From Haematobia irritans (lineage: Eukaryota; Arthropoda; Insecta; Diptera; Muscidae), in contig NC_134397.1 of assembly GCF_050003625.1 (NCBI RefSeq), positions 278,250,070-278,314,069 of the forward strand: a stretch of DNA of 64,000 nucleotides. Direction: 5' to 3'. This document shows positions 11,434-21,429 of the stretch, piece by piece. The position numbers were made by a program, and so were the translations under genes. The notes beneath the pieces were generated by a model. It searched no databases. It was not told the DNA's origin and was given only the letters and a program-made list of their open reading frames with translations. Positions within the stretch are counted from its first letter, which is position 1, and each line of letters starts with the position of its first letter.

Positions 11434-11474
11434 AAAACGGTCAACTTTGGTCCAATTTTCAAAAAGTTCGATAA
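10632..11474 (+). pseudogene. DD37E-type transposase, C-terminally truncated
   Basis: The frame is open from ATG 10632 (MPSKQEEQRIKILLAHREN) for 280 codons, with about the first 267 belonging to the transposase. The N-terminal half has two helix-turn-helix-like segments (LAKSLKVVKSTVTNVIKVF and LRDAASKLCVSSTTVHRAKK). The catalytic core shows the first Asp in VVMDDETYVKADY and the second in FWPDLASYHYG. The third residue (Glu of RPIEKYW in the other copies) is lost with the truncation. The last residues (about QNGQLWSNFQKVR) come from flanking sequence. This is the only copy with no frameshift, but without the Glu and the right terminus it should be inactive. Confidence 0.85.
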
Positions 11475-11831
11475 AGGGGAGGTCCCCCTCCGCGATCAGG
11501 TGTCACAAAAATGAGGTACCCTATTTTCACCACATGAACGTGCCCTACGATCTCTGAAAGTTTCAAGTAAATCGGTTCAGCCGTTTCGGAGCCAAGGCTC
11601 ATGTCGATTGGTCGAAAGAAATTATCCAAAAATAAGAAATGAAGACCGGAGGTTCAAATCCCACCAGCGATGAATTCTGCAATTTAAATGTTCACTTTAA
11701 ACGGCCTAATAGCGTATTTTCTTAGACTTTTCCAAAATAACTACATCGGATGAGGTAAAAAATTACAAAATAACCGGCATTCTTTTCAACAGACGTTTTG
11801 CTGTTTTAGTATATTTTTGGTTGTGTCTAGT

Positions 11832-12063
11832 ATACACAAAAAAGATTTTTTGTGTTCAATCACGAAATTAATTAATCCAAATAATTTTTATTTGAAAATA
11901 ATTGAAAGTCAATTAAAAAATTACTTGATACAATTAACTTTTGTGATTGATTTTTGTTTCAATTAAAAATTTGTTTGAATCAATTAATTTTTTTATTGAA
12001 TATTTTTTAAAACTTAATTAAGTCTACAATTGGAAAAATGTTCGTGATTTTTTTTCTGTATAC
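11832..12063. repeat. AT-rich repeat with tacacaaaaaa / ttttttctgta termini
   Basis: The ends tacacaaaaaaga and tttttttctgtata are inverted. The interior is built of AATTAATT and TTGATTG-like words. Similar elements lie at 12853, 17297, 36981 and about 41090. It is non-coding and probably a MITE family (inference). Confidence 0.5.
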
Positions 12064-12315
12064 AAACCAATTTCAAAGAAATCGACGCCGTAGTGTAAGT
12101 AGTAAGTAGAGAATAAGAAATATTCGGGTTTCGTCTGTTAAAAAGGTATGAATGTCGAAAACTACATATACCTTTAAAAATGTTGTAAATGTAACAACTC
12201 CCACAAGCTCTTTACATAATCATTACGATCAAAACCCTAATTTTTTTGGAAATTTTAAATCTCTTTTTATAAGGCAAATTGAAATCTTGTAAAGATTACA
12301 TATTAATGTGTGTAC

Positions 12316-12510
12316 AAATTTATTTCGGCAAAGGCCGGCTATCATAATCCTTTTTTCGGAAGGTTCAACTGTGGTTCACTTTGAGTTTAGTGAACTGCCT
12401 AAATTTATTCTGATAATTGGTTGATAGTTTGAGGATGCTGATGAGGAATGTGGTAATTCCGAAACGTGCGTCCATCCAACCAGTCTATAGGGCTTTGCCC
12501 AAATAAATTT
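12316..12510 (+). mobile_element. Penelope-like-element terminal fragment or ribozyme-bearing short repeat
   Basis: The 195-bp block is bounded by an inverted repeat of 18 bp with one mismatch: aaatttatttcggcaaag at 12316-12333 and ctttgcccaaataaattt at 12493-12510. It encloses a hammerhead ribozyme motif. Hammerheads of this layout are known from the terminal repeats of Penelope-like elements and from retrozymes. No reverse transcriptase or GIY-YIG sequence is found nearby, so this would be a solitary remnant. The family call is inference. Confidence 0.5.
12419..12481 (+). ncRNA. Type I hammerhead ribozyme
   Basis: All conserved parts are present in order. Stem I outer GGTTG 12419-12423 pairs with CAACC 12477-12481, and inner GATG 12434-12437 pairs with CATC 12473-12476. 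The core CTGATGA is at 12438-12444. Stem II is GGAAT 12445-12449 with ATTCC 12456-12460 and the loop GTGGTA. The GAAA is at 12461-12464. A minimal stem III (A-C with G-U around the loop GTGC) is closed by GTC at 12470-12472. Predicted cleavage lies between 12472 and 12473. The very short stem III is typical of hammerheads in Penelope-like elements and retrozymes. Activity is untested. Confidence 0.82.
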
Positions 12511-12852
12511 GACAAACATTCGTTTCCTCTGTTGGTTAAGCTACACTTGTAATTTAGTCAATGCATGGTTTTAAGCTGAAATCAAAAACAACAAAATGAT
12601 TGAAGAATAAACCAACAATAACATAACAAAACGAATTTTGGAAAATTATTATATTAATATTATTAATTTTTTACTCAAAGTGTAGAGTGTAAACTAAAAA
12701 TTCTTTAATAGAAACCCACAATTGAGGAACGTCTTTATTTGAACTCAATTTCAAATGGTATACTCTGACTTGCTAATCTCACAAGGTTGAGAAATAAAAT
12801 ACGTAATCCATTAATTCAACAAATGTTCTTACATTGGTCAATATATTGTTAT

Positions 12853-13075
12853 TACACAGAAAAAATTCACATATTTAATTGATGCAACAAATTTTTTATT
12901 TGAAACAAAAATCAAATACAAAAATTAATAGTATCAATTATTTTTTTAATTGGATCGATTAATAGTTTAATTGACTATCAAATAATATTTTTAATTGATA
13001 CTATCATTTCTGTGATTGAAGACTTGGACTAATTGGATCAATTAATTTCGTGATTGAATCAGAAAAAAATGTTGT
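12853..13075. repeat. AT-rich repeat, tacacagaaaaaa left end
   Basis: It starts tacacagaaaaaattc and contains the words caattatttttttaattgg and aattaatttcgtgattg, as in its relatives at 11832 and 17297. The right end (gaatcagaaaaaaatg) is less well conserved. Confidence 0.45.
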
Positions 13076-13085
13076 ATGTATATAA

Positions 13086-14536
13086 ACAGATAAACTAACA
13101 ACTATCTTCTGATGAAATGTTTGTAGCAAAAATCGGACCAAATTTAGATATAGCATATAACCTTATAATAAATCGGTACAGAGCATGCCTATAGGATAAA
13201 TTATAACGCTAAAGCAAAATTTGGCACAAAGTGACGGTCTTCCATCTTCGACTTCAAGTAGTGGTATGGACAGATGTGAGCGTCGGTGGTAGAACTGAAC
13301 CCAAAAGTCGACTTTGATTTTTCGAATTTTGTAAAAACATTATTGATTTTTGTATCTGTAGCAATAATCTACTTAAGTTTAATTTTAATTTTTTAATTCG
13401 TTAGTTTTAGCAACACAAGATGACCTTTATAAATTGTTAAACCTTTTTTTAGTTGTTTTCCATGTGAAGCATAAACAAATCATTCCTTGAGGCATCTAAC
13501 AAATCCATGTGACAAACAAAGCCAATGTCACATATACACAGACAAGCACACATACATATTCTCCTTTAGCAGAACAATCCAAAAATAATCCCTTTCAAAG
13601 GTTAAGGTTATTTCTCAATTGCATTTTAATCCGAAGGTATCACTCCAATACTTACCCCCTCCCTCCAACCATCCAAAAAAGACAATCTCTCATCTGTGTA
13701 CTTAACAAAGGTACAAAATCACATAAAAATAAATCAGGTAAGCATTATCTGGGATTCTATTGCTGGAGGGCTAATGCCATGGCAATGATAACCAAAAATT
13801 GCACTTGCCATCTTTTCTATTTTCTCCTAATGATGGTTCAAATAATGGAACTTATGTTGAACCACACTCACACTAACCCCAGACACATTTGTGGGGGGTC
13901 TAAGGCAAAATGTCAACAATGTTTATTTCTTTTCATAGAGAGAGAGAACACATTTCGTAACCTGGAATACCTAGAATACGCTATGTTTGAATATCCACAA
14001 CGACCTGGTACAGCTCACCACAATCCAGCACAATCTCCATGGAAGCATCCTAAAGCCAAGAAATAAAATCAATGACACTCTTTTGACATCGAGCCAAACG
14101 GATGTCTAACATTCTTATGCCGAATCTCTTTTAAACATCGATGCCTCCTTCTTCTTCTCCTCCTCCTCCTCATCTTCCATATACCAAAGCCTCAACGAAC
14201 AGAGTCTAACTACATAGAAATGGTCAAGGTAAGCTACCAAACACCCAAACCAAAGAATGGGGCACGATTGTTTAACACTTGAGAGAGCAGCTTGACGTAG
14301 ATGTGTTTTTCGAGTGTGTTAGTGTCGATGAAACAGCAGCCATCGCTGTTGGTGTCTGGGTTAAAATTATCACCATCTAAAATGCTTGAGATTAAACGCC
14401 TCAGATGCCATAAGCTGATGAATAAATTATATAATGACCATATCTATCAATATTCCAATTCTACCATACGAATACAGATTTTATAGAAATCTGCCCCCAT
14501 ACCCACCTCCATTGGAGAAAAGAGAATTTCTAAGTA
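13086..14536. other. Non-repetitive intronic stretch, no gene supported
   Basis: This part of Nrx-1 intron 1 is less AT-rich and G-poor on the plus strand, with CA-rich and CTCCTC-rich tracts. An open frame of 185 codons runs on the plus strand at about 13509-14066, but it has no upstream ATG, no domain and low-complexity composition. I do not call it a gene. It contains no known transposon and could be constrained intronic sequence. Confidence 0.4.
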
Positions 14537-15468
14537 AAGGGTGATTTGTTAAGAGCTTGATAACTTTTTTAAAAAAAAAACGCATAAAATTTGCAAAATC
14601 TCATCGGTTCTTTATTTGAAACGTTAGATTGGTCCATGACATTTACTTTTTGAAGATAATTTCATTTAAATGTTGACCGCGGCTGCGTCTTAGGTGGTCC
14701 ATTCGGAAAGTCCAATTTTGGGCAACTTTTTCGAGCATTTCGGCCGGAATAGCCCGAATTTCTTCGGAAATGTTGTCTTCCAAAGCTGGAATAGTTGCTG
14801 GCTTATTTCTGTAGACTTTAGACTTGACGTAGCCCCACAAAAAATAGTCTAAAGGCGTCAAATCGCATGATCTTGGTGGCCAACTTACCGGTCCATTTCT
14901 TGAGATGAATTGTTCTCCGAAGTTTTCCCTCAAAATGGCCATAGAATCGCGAGCTGTGTGGCATGTAGCGCCATCTTGTTGAAACCACATGTCAACCAAG
15001 TTCAGTTCTTCCATTTTTGGCAACAAAAAGTTTGTTAGCATCGAACGATAGCGATCGCCATTCACCGTAACGTTGCGTCCAACAGCATCTTTGAAAAAAT
15101 ACGGTCCAATGATTCCACCAGCGTACAAACCACACCAAACAGTGCATTTTTCGGGATGCATGGGCAGTTCTTGAACGGCTTCTGGTTGCTCTTCACTCCA
15201 AATGCGGCAATTTTGCTTATTTACGTAGCCATTCAACCAGAAATGAGCCTCATCGGTGAACAAAATTTGTCGATAAAAAAGCGGATTTTCTGCCAACTTT
15301 TCTAGGGCCCATTCACTGAAAATTCGACGTTGTGGCAGATCGTTCGTCTATTCATGATGAAATGTCAAAGCATACTGAGCATCTTTCTCTTTGACACCAT
15401 GTCTGAAATCCCACGTGATCTGTCAAATACTAATGCATGAAAATCCTAACCTCAAAAGAATCACCCTT
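14537..15468 (-). mobile_element. Mariner-like DD41D (rosa-type) element, internally deleted
   Basis: The element is 932 bp with inverted ends aagggtgatttgtt and (reverse complement of the right end) aagggtgattcttttgag. It is flanked by TA on both sides (14535-14536 and 15469-15470). It keeps the C-terminal two thirds of the transposase but lacks the N-terminal DNA-binding region, so it is a deletion derivative. Confidence 0.85.
14643..15296 (-). pseudogene. DD41D-type mariner transposase, N-terminally deleted
   Basis: The 217 codons cover the catalytic domain: FTDEAHFWLNGYVNKQNCR with the first Asp, MWFQQDGATCHTARD with the second, and PPRSCDLTPLDYFLWG with the third. Counting from QQD to the Asp of PLDYF gives 41 intervening residues, the DD41D signature of the rosa group. 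The reading frame enters from further upstream without a Met but meets a stop near 15350. The helix-turn-helix part is absent, so no functional enzyme is made. Confidence 0.85.
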
Positions 15469-15671
15469 TATTTTGCAAATATTTTGAAATTGATATGAAT
15501 GAGAGGGTGAGCGATATGGAATGAGGAAAATTCGAGAGTTGTCAATGAAAGGCATTACAAACGTCTAGATTTAAAGAGATTTTTATTGGATATACCATAC
15601 ATGTAATCCTTTTAACCCTCTAATGCCCAATCATGCCCTACAAAAACGAATAAAATAAAAAGAAACCTTAC

Positions 15672-16141
15672 ACTGAAAAAAATATTGTTGTGATGTCAAA
15701 GATTTCATGTCTTTAAAATACGAATACAAATTTAGCTTAGCATAGAAGACGCATTTCTCTAATATAAAGTTATTTTCCTTGTCCAAAAGTCGATAAAGTT
15801 TTCAATGAAGTCGTATTGTCCTTATAATTAAGTGATTTGACTTAAAAATGGGTATCATAACATGAAAGAAAAGATTTATAGGCTAAGATCAACTTGACTT
15901 TAATAATTCAGAAAAATTCTTTAAATTTAATTAAATTGTCTTTAAATTTATTGTCTTTTTGCATCTTGACTACAAAGCAAAAAATCCTAGAAACAAGTAC
16001 ACAAAACCTAAATTTAAAAGAGAATTATGTCTTAAAAGAATCCTTACTTGTAGTCTCCGCTTCTTTGGCTCGGAATCAATACCAAATTTTTTAAAGTAAA
16101 GACAAAATCTTTGGAACCGGGTATGCTTTTTTTTCAGTGTA
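15672..16141. repeat. Abundant repeat with acactgaaaaaa / ttttttcagtgt ends
   Basis: The copy runs from acactgaaaaaaatattg to gcttttttttcagtgta and is about 470 bp. Interior landmarks recur across the window: cttctttggctcggaat, aaagtaaagacaaaatctttgg and aagttgaatcacttaa-like words. Related copies or fragments are at about 22860, 27450, 28760, 31690, 36440, 40070, 41900 and 63700. No coding capacity is seen. It is probably a non-autonomous DNA element. Confidence 0.6.
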
Positions 16142-16349
16142 GTTGAACCTGTTCAAGAGCCTTTGCAGCATATACGATACTGAATTTTAACATTCAACAT
16201 CGTGGCTCAAAGTATTTTAAAACAAAGCGAGATACATTGTTCGAAAAAGTAAACTTTATGATTCTGATTACAATCCCCTCGATATGATAACACTTCTTAC
16301 GGAGACAATATCAACATGTGGACAGATCATAATAATATGTTAGATACAG

Positions 16350-16690
16350 TCATGCTATCATAGCTACCGAGCAAATTATGCCACTTGTTTGGAGATTTCA
16401 GTAGGATAACGACCCGAAACACTCATCAAAGTTGGTGAGTGAATGGCTTCGGGTTCATAATTCGTATGTTGTTGAGTGGCCAAGTCAGTCCACCGACCTC
16501 AATCCCATTGAAAACCTTTGGGGCGAACTCAAGAGACAACTCTCTAAGCTTCCCTGCAGCTACAAAAAGTGAGAAAATTAAAAAAGTATGGTGTAATGTA
16601 CAGGTAGAGATTTGCCGTAAGTTAATTTCATCAATGTCTAAGAGAATTGAAGCTGTCCTTAAAAATACCCGTGAATATACAGGACATTAG
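16350..16690 (+). pseudogene. Tc1 (DD34E) transposase fragment
   Basis: Frames with stops and shifts read [23 protein letters not shown], then [20 protein letters not shown], then KNTREYTGH. The spacing from the Asp of DNDPKH to the Glu of NPIENLW is 34 residues, the Tc1 signature. The 5' half of the gene and both termini are missing or unrecognisable. Confidence 0.8.
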
Positions 16691-17296
16691 CGACCTGGCG
16701 CCGAATTTCTTGAATTTGCTTTAAGTATTATTTAGTCCTATCTGAATTCTAAACTAATTTTCAAATACACGAAATTTGTTTACTTTATAAATTAATCAGA
16801 AATATTTAATAAAAAGTATACAAATGTAAAAAATAAAAATCATGGCATCGTTAAAAAAAAAAATACTTACACCTACATATTTTTCTGTCCACATTTGTAT
16901 AGTTTTAAACTCTATTTGACCCGCAGAAGTTACACGAGTCAACTTTAAAATGGCTATAATTACATTGAATAACATTCTTCTGAATGTTTTTTTTTGTAAT
17001 TTTCGTATGAAATAAGCTAAAAGAGTTAAAATATTTTTTTTATACAAAATACCCAAATATAAATTTATAAGTTAACTAACTGTGTCTTAAATTTATTTTT
17101 AGATTAATTTCTGGCATGTTGAGATTGTAATCAAAGACTTCCAAGTAAAGGCAATTTTTTTCTGTGTGGAAAAAATGGAAAACTTAAATGAAAAAAATAA
17201 ATTTTCTTCGAGATCATATCATTTACATTAATGATCATATTCTGCTAAAAAAAACTAGAAAAATGTGTTATCAGAATATAGTATTTTTGTCTAGCA

Positions 17297-17529
17297 TACA
17301 CTGAAAAAAATATTGTTGTGAGGCTAAAAATTTAATGTCCTTAATTTAATTGTATCAATTAATTTTTTGATTAAAAATTTTAAAATTTTCAATCATTGAC
17401 TTAATTAACTTAATATTAATATCTTGATTAAAAAGTTAATTGTATCAATTAATTTATTAATTGAAAATTTGTTCAACTTCAATTAACATTTTAATTGGAA
17501 ATATTTTGGTGATATTGTTTTCTGTGTAC
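17297..17529. repeat. AT-rich repeat, tacactgaaaaaa / ttttctgtgta ends
   Basis: The ends are inverted (tacactgaaaaaaata and tattgttttctgtgta). The interior is a run of ttaattgtatcaattaa-like words, as in the copies at 11832 and 12853. Confidence 0.55.
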
Positions 17530-18701
17530 ATAGCGTATACCTTTGTTGTAAATAAACCGTGTCTTTGCGTTTGAATCAATTCCAAATCTTTGAAAAAGGT
17601 CAACTTTTTTATGGGTAAGACTCATAAATTCATTAATTAGGCATTATGTCCTCACCTGATCAGACCAAGTCAAATATTATAATTTTCCAGTCGACCCCAC
17701 TAATGTTGAATTACAAAGTAAAAATGGTTTTTTCGATTGAGGAAATTAACATTACAATTAATTTTAAAATTTTCCATAATTTATTTAGACTTCCATTGTT
17801 CAGAGGTTGTGATATATGTGGACTTTGAATGCAATGTAAGTCCCAATGGTTTTTCAGTATCTTTTATTATGGCTGTTGCAAACAGATGGATTTTGCACTG
17901 CTCCTGATTTGATACCAGTCTATACACAATGAAAATTGACGGAACCAGGATTGCATTGTTTTCCTTTTGGTTTCAGTTAAATACAGACCCCCATATACCA
18001 TATACACCATGCATTTGCAGAATGAATATACAAACAATGAGATTCTCGTGCTGTTGTATGCTGTGAAATTTACGGATAAAACTCAAACAATTCGTTTGGT
18101 AAAAAAGTCGATAAACCAAATAAAACATTGGTATTACATTGCTGCAGCAATTTACTCACACCAGTTTTTACTTCACTAAAGAAAAAATTAAGAAAGCTTG
18201 TTGAAAGATTTCTTTAATTTGTTAAATCGACTAGTCTAATTTAATGATAAATGAGTCAATTAATCGTTTGTTTGTTTATTTGAAAATTATAAAAATAAGA
18301 CTACGAGCTTTGGATATTTTTACGAAAAAATCTATTTGACCAACATGGCCAATTAATAGATCAAAAATAATTTTTGTAATGAAACAAATATAGACTTAAT
18401 AACTTTTATGGATCTAAATGTTGACATCGTTTTCAAACAAAAGGCAAATTATCTGAGTTCTACATATGATGCATAACACTAATGGAAAAACTTACGTTCC
18501 AAAATCGTGAACGGCCGGTAATAAAATGAAACGCAAATGTTCAAGAAAAATCAAAACAGAATGTTCACGGTTTCGTCCACGGGCGTTCACGATTTCATGA
18601 AAGGCTTTCGTATTTCTTTGGCAATGAAAAGTCTTAAAATATTCGTTAGACGTTATTATTATGGCAACTCCGTCGGTGGAGCAATGCGCTAAGGCGACTG
18701 T
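17530..18701. other. Intronic AT-rich sequence, nothing recognised
   Basis: No exon, transposase or clear repeat is seen. Short open frames here have no recognisable domain. Confidence 0.4.
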
Positions 18702-18983
18702 TAGCTCGTATGGTATGGGAGCCACCGGTAGTGGGTTCGATTCCTGCTTCGACCGAACACCAAAAATTTTTTCAGCAGTGGATTATCCCACGTCAGTAAT
18801 GCTGGTGACATTTCTGAGGGTTTCAAAGCTTCTCTAAGTGGTTTCACTGCAATGTGGAACGCCGTTCGGACTCGGCTATAAAAAGGAAGTCCCTTGTCAT
18901 TGAGCTTAACATGGAATCGGGCAGCACTCAGTGATATGAGAGAAGTACACCACCGTAGTCTAACCTAACCTAGCTCGTATGGT
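18702..18983 (+). mobile_element. tRNA-derived SINE with 13-bp target duplication, A box deleted
   Basis: The body 18715-18970 is flanked by the direct repeat tagctcgtatggt (18702-18714 and 18971-18983). It starts gggagccaccg, as in the longer copy at 42163-42504, and holds a perfect B box (ggttcgattcc) near 18744. It ends in cctaaccta. About 45 bases between the 5' end and the B box, including the A box, are missing compared with the 42163 copy. Confidence 0.88.
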
Positions 18984-19195
18984 GCAGGCGAACCAGTCAC
19001 GGATTCGTAACCACTACATTTTCAGATCATGAACGCTGGATGTTGTTTCGACAACGCATGGAGTCATTTTATCGTTTGTAGATTTACACCGTCTGTTCTT
19101 CGTTTGACACCACATGTATGTTGATTCACTTTCATGAACGGATCGTTTTGATACATGATTTTTTCTATGGGTGTATACATTGAAGGTCAAATTAT

Positions 19196-19702
19196 TACAC
19201 TCAAAAAAAAGTGAACTCTCTATTCACTAAAGCCAAATTAACTTTATTTTAGTCCATGGAATTATTATGTTTGGAGAAAGTTTCCTTTACTCTAATAATT
19301 TTTTGTGTATGTTAGTTAAATTAACTAAAACCGAGGAAAAAATATACTCAAATGAAGCATAAAGATTAACTAAATTCGTGTCTTCCACAAAATAGTTCAG
19401 AACTTCTTAAAATTTGTAAATTTTGCCAAAAATACGTCCATCATGAACTTCGTATATCACTAAAGACATTCTTGCAATTTTGAACTCTAAGTTTTTCAAA
19501 ATTTTCTTTAAGAAGTGAAAAAACTTAGTTGTGTCTAAAAATTTTCTTAAATTTGTTGAAAAATATTTACTTAATTTTATGACATCGGCGTGATGCCAAC
19601 GTTTGTAATACTCTTTAGTTAAAATTTTCTACAAATATTCAACATTTTTTTAAATTAACCGAAAGTTTTCTTCCTGGTGGGTTCACTGTTTTTTCAGTGT
19701 AT
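19196..19702. mobile_element. Non-autonomous element with 20-bp terminal inverted repeats
   Basis: The left end acactcaaaaaaaagtgaac and the reverse complement of the right end, acactgaaaaaacagtgaac, match at 17 or more of 20 positions. The element is about 507 bp, AT-rich and non-coding. Related, less complete copies appear near 3650-4003, 28250-28600 and 34200-34490. Confidence 0.6.
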
Positions 19703-19772
19703 GCAACGTTCGAATAAGAATTTTGTTTGCGGTTTGAACATTGCGAAAAAGTTAAGCTAAAATCACAGTTTC

Positions 19773-19945
19773 CACCGAACACCAAAAGGTTTTACAGCGG
19801 CCTACAGTAATGCTGGTGACACTTCTGAGTTTTGCAAAGCTTATCTATTAGCTAAGAGTCTATTTTATACACAGACAAAATATTGCCATAAGCACTCATT
19901 GATGTAAGAGAAGTTCGCCACCTACGGTACCAGTCGAATTGATCC
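19773..19945 (+). mobile_element. SINE fragment, 5' truncated
   Basis: It matches the SINE body from caccgaacaccaaaa through taatgctggtgac to cactcattgatgtaagagaagt. The tRNA-like head and the cctaacc tail are absent or degraded. Confidence 0.7.
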
Positions 19946-20658
19946 TAAAATGACGAGCTGCCCAAATGAATCACATACCATTCTGTTTTTATCACATCGA
20001 AATATCGTTGTGGTACCATGATACTTAACCCAAACCCGCTAAACTTATCATTGAAGTCGTTTTGTCCTTAGTGTGAAGTTAACTAACACACACCACTTCT
20101 TAAATACTATAGAAAACGTAATTCAAATCGATGATATTTTGTAACTTTATAGCATTAAAAAAAACAGCATTAGCAATAGGAGAAGATTTTATTTTAAATG
20201 TGCTTTTTTATTAAAACATGACATAATTTATATTTCAGATCGAGTTTGAATGTGAAATTACGTTTAACAAGTTCATGAAGGTTTCATGGAAAAAGCTAGA
20301 AAAACGAATGAATGAGAATTTGTTACCTAGTATTAAGTAGGCAAGACTTAAACTTTAAGGTGAGTTGCGTCTTTATTGTCTCCTTAGTGTAATTCATCGC
20401 TTCTTTGGGTCCAAATTAATACCAAACGCAATACAATAAAGACAAAATATATTTAATTTATCCCAACGATGTCTCATAAAGTTTATGAACTAACCGTTAA
20501 ACAATGTGGCAGCACACTTTACAATAAAATAAACTTTAGATATATGAAACATATCACGTTTGCTTTCAAATTTTAATAATTTAAAATATAGAAAAAATAA
20601 AATAGTTTAAAAGCGTATTTAAATTTTCCTCGACAAATTTGGTGACCCCGACGTAGCA

Positions 20659-21428
20659 ATGCCGAACGAATCTGGAGATGGGTCTTCCGCGACTCAACTA
20701 TCATCCCATGCCGTTAAGATACCAATATTCTGGAGAGAACACCCATTACTTTGGTTTGCCCAGGTCGAAGCTCAATTTGCCCTATATCAAATTGAAGCTG
20801 AACGGACAAAATACCACATACTCATCGCAGAGTTGGACACCGAACTGCTAACCCACATAAGCAATATAGTTTTGAATCCGCCTAATGATGTATATTCCCA
20901 GATAAAAAAAATCGGCTGATCGAACATTTTTCTGTGTCTGATGAAAATCGCATAAAACGACTTCTTAACAATATGGAGATTGGTCAGAAAAAACCAAGTA
21001 TATTGTTGCGCGAGATGAGGAGTCTATCTAATGGTGGTGTCACCGAAGATTTTTTACGAACCATGTGGATGCAAAGATTACATTCTCATTCACAAGCGAT
21101 TTTATCAACTTCTACCGAACCATTAGACAATCTTGCAAAGATGGCTGATAAAATAGCTGATATATCTACTTCCGGAAGCGTATCAGAAGTCATACAAGGA
21201 AACGCATTTGATTTTACATCAATGTGCAAACAAATCGAGACGCTCACATCATCCGTCGAAGAAATACAGAAAAGACTTTCTTGGAAATCTTCAAGGGGAC
21301 GATCCAGAAGCAAGAAAAGAGATAGTTCTCAGCACGAAGTATGTTATTATCATCGACGTTTTGGGAACCACGCCAAGAAATGCCGAAAACCTTGCTCATT
21401 CAAGCCTTCACACTCGGAAAACAATTAA
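20659..21428 (+). pseudogene. Retrotransposon gag, frameshifted
   Basis: It starts MPNESGDGSSATQLSSHAVK, then FWREHPLLWFAQVEAQFALY, the conserved gag start of CsRn1-like elements. A frameshift in an A-run near 20905-20915 ends the first frame at codon 86, and the second frame continues from about 20934. It ends with a Cys/His cluster, CYYHRRFGNHAKKCRKPC, of the unusual type seen in that clade, preceded by an SRGRSRSKKR basic patch. Confidence 0.82.
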
Positions 21429-21429
21429 A

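Larger units (their letters stand above)
10115..11640. repeat. Unclassified dispersed repeat interrupted by a transposon
   Basis: The flank 10115-10478 carries ggcccgcttcgctgct and the flank 11434-11640 carries aagtaaatcggttcagccg and gagccaaggctcatg. Both are phrases of the kind seen in high-copy insect repeats. The DD37E element starts exactly at a TA between them. I infer that one older repeat was split, but there is no second copy in the window to prove it. Confidence 0.3.

Noticed and set aside
11640..11680. B-box-like ggttcaaatccc after the DD37E copy
   Set aside because: No A box or cloverleaf can be drawn at tRNA spacing; probably a scrap of an older tRNA-derived repeat.
13509..14066. 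185-codon open frame on the plus strand in Nrx-1 intron 1
   Set aside because: It has no ATG start near its 5' end, low-complexity Pro/Thr/His-rich composition, no domain, and it is antisense within an intron.
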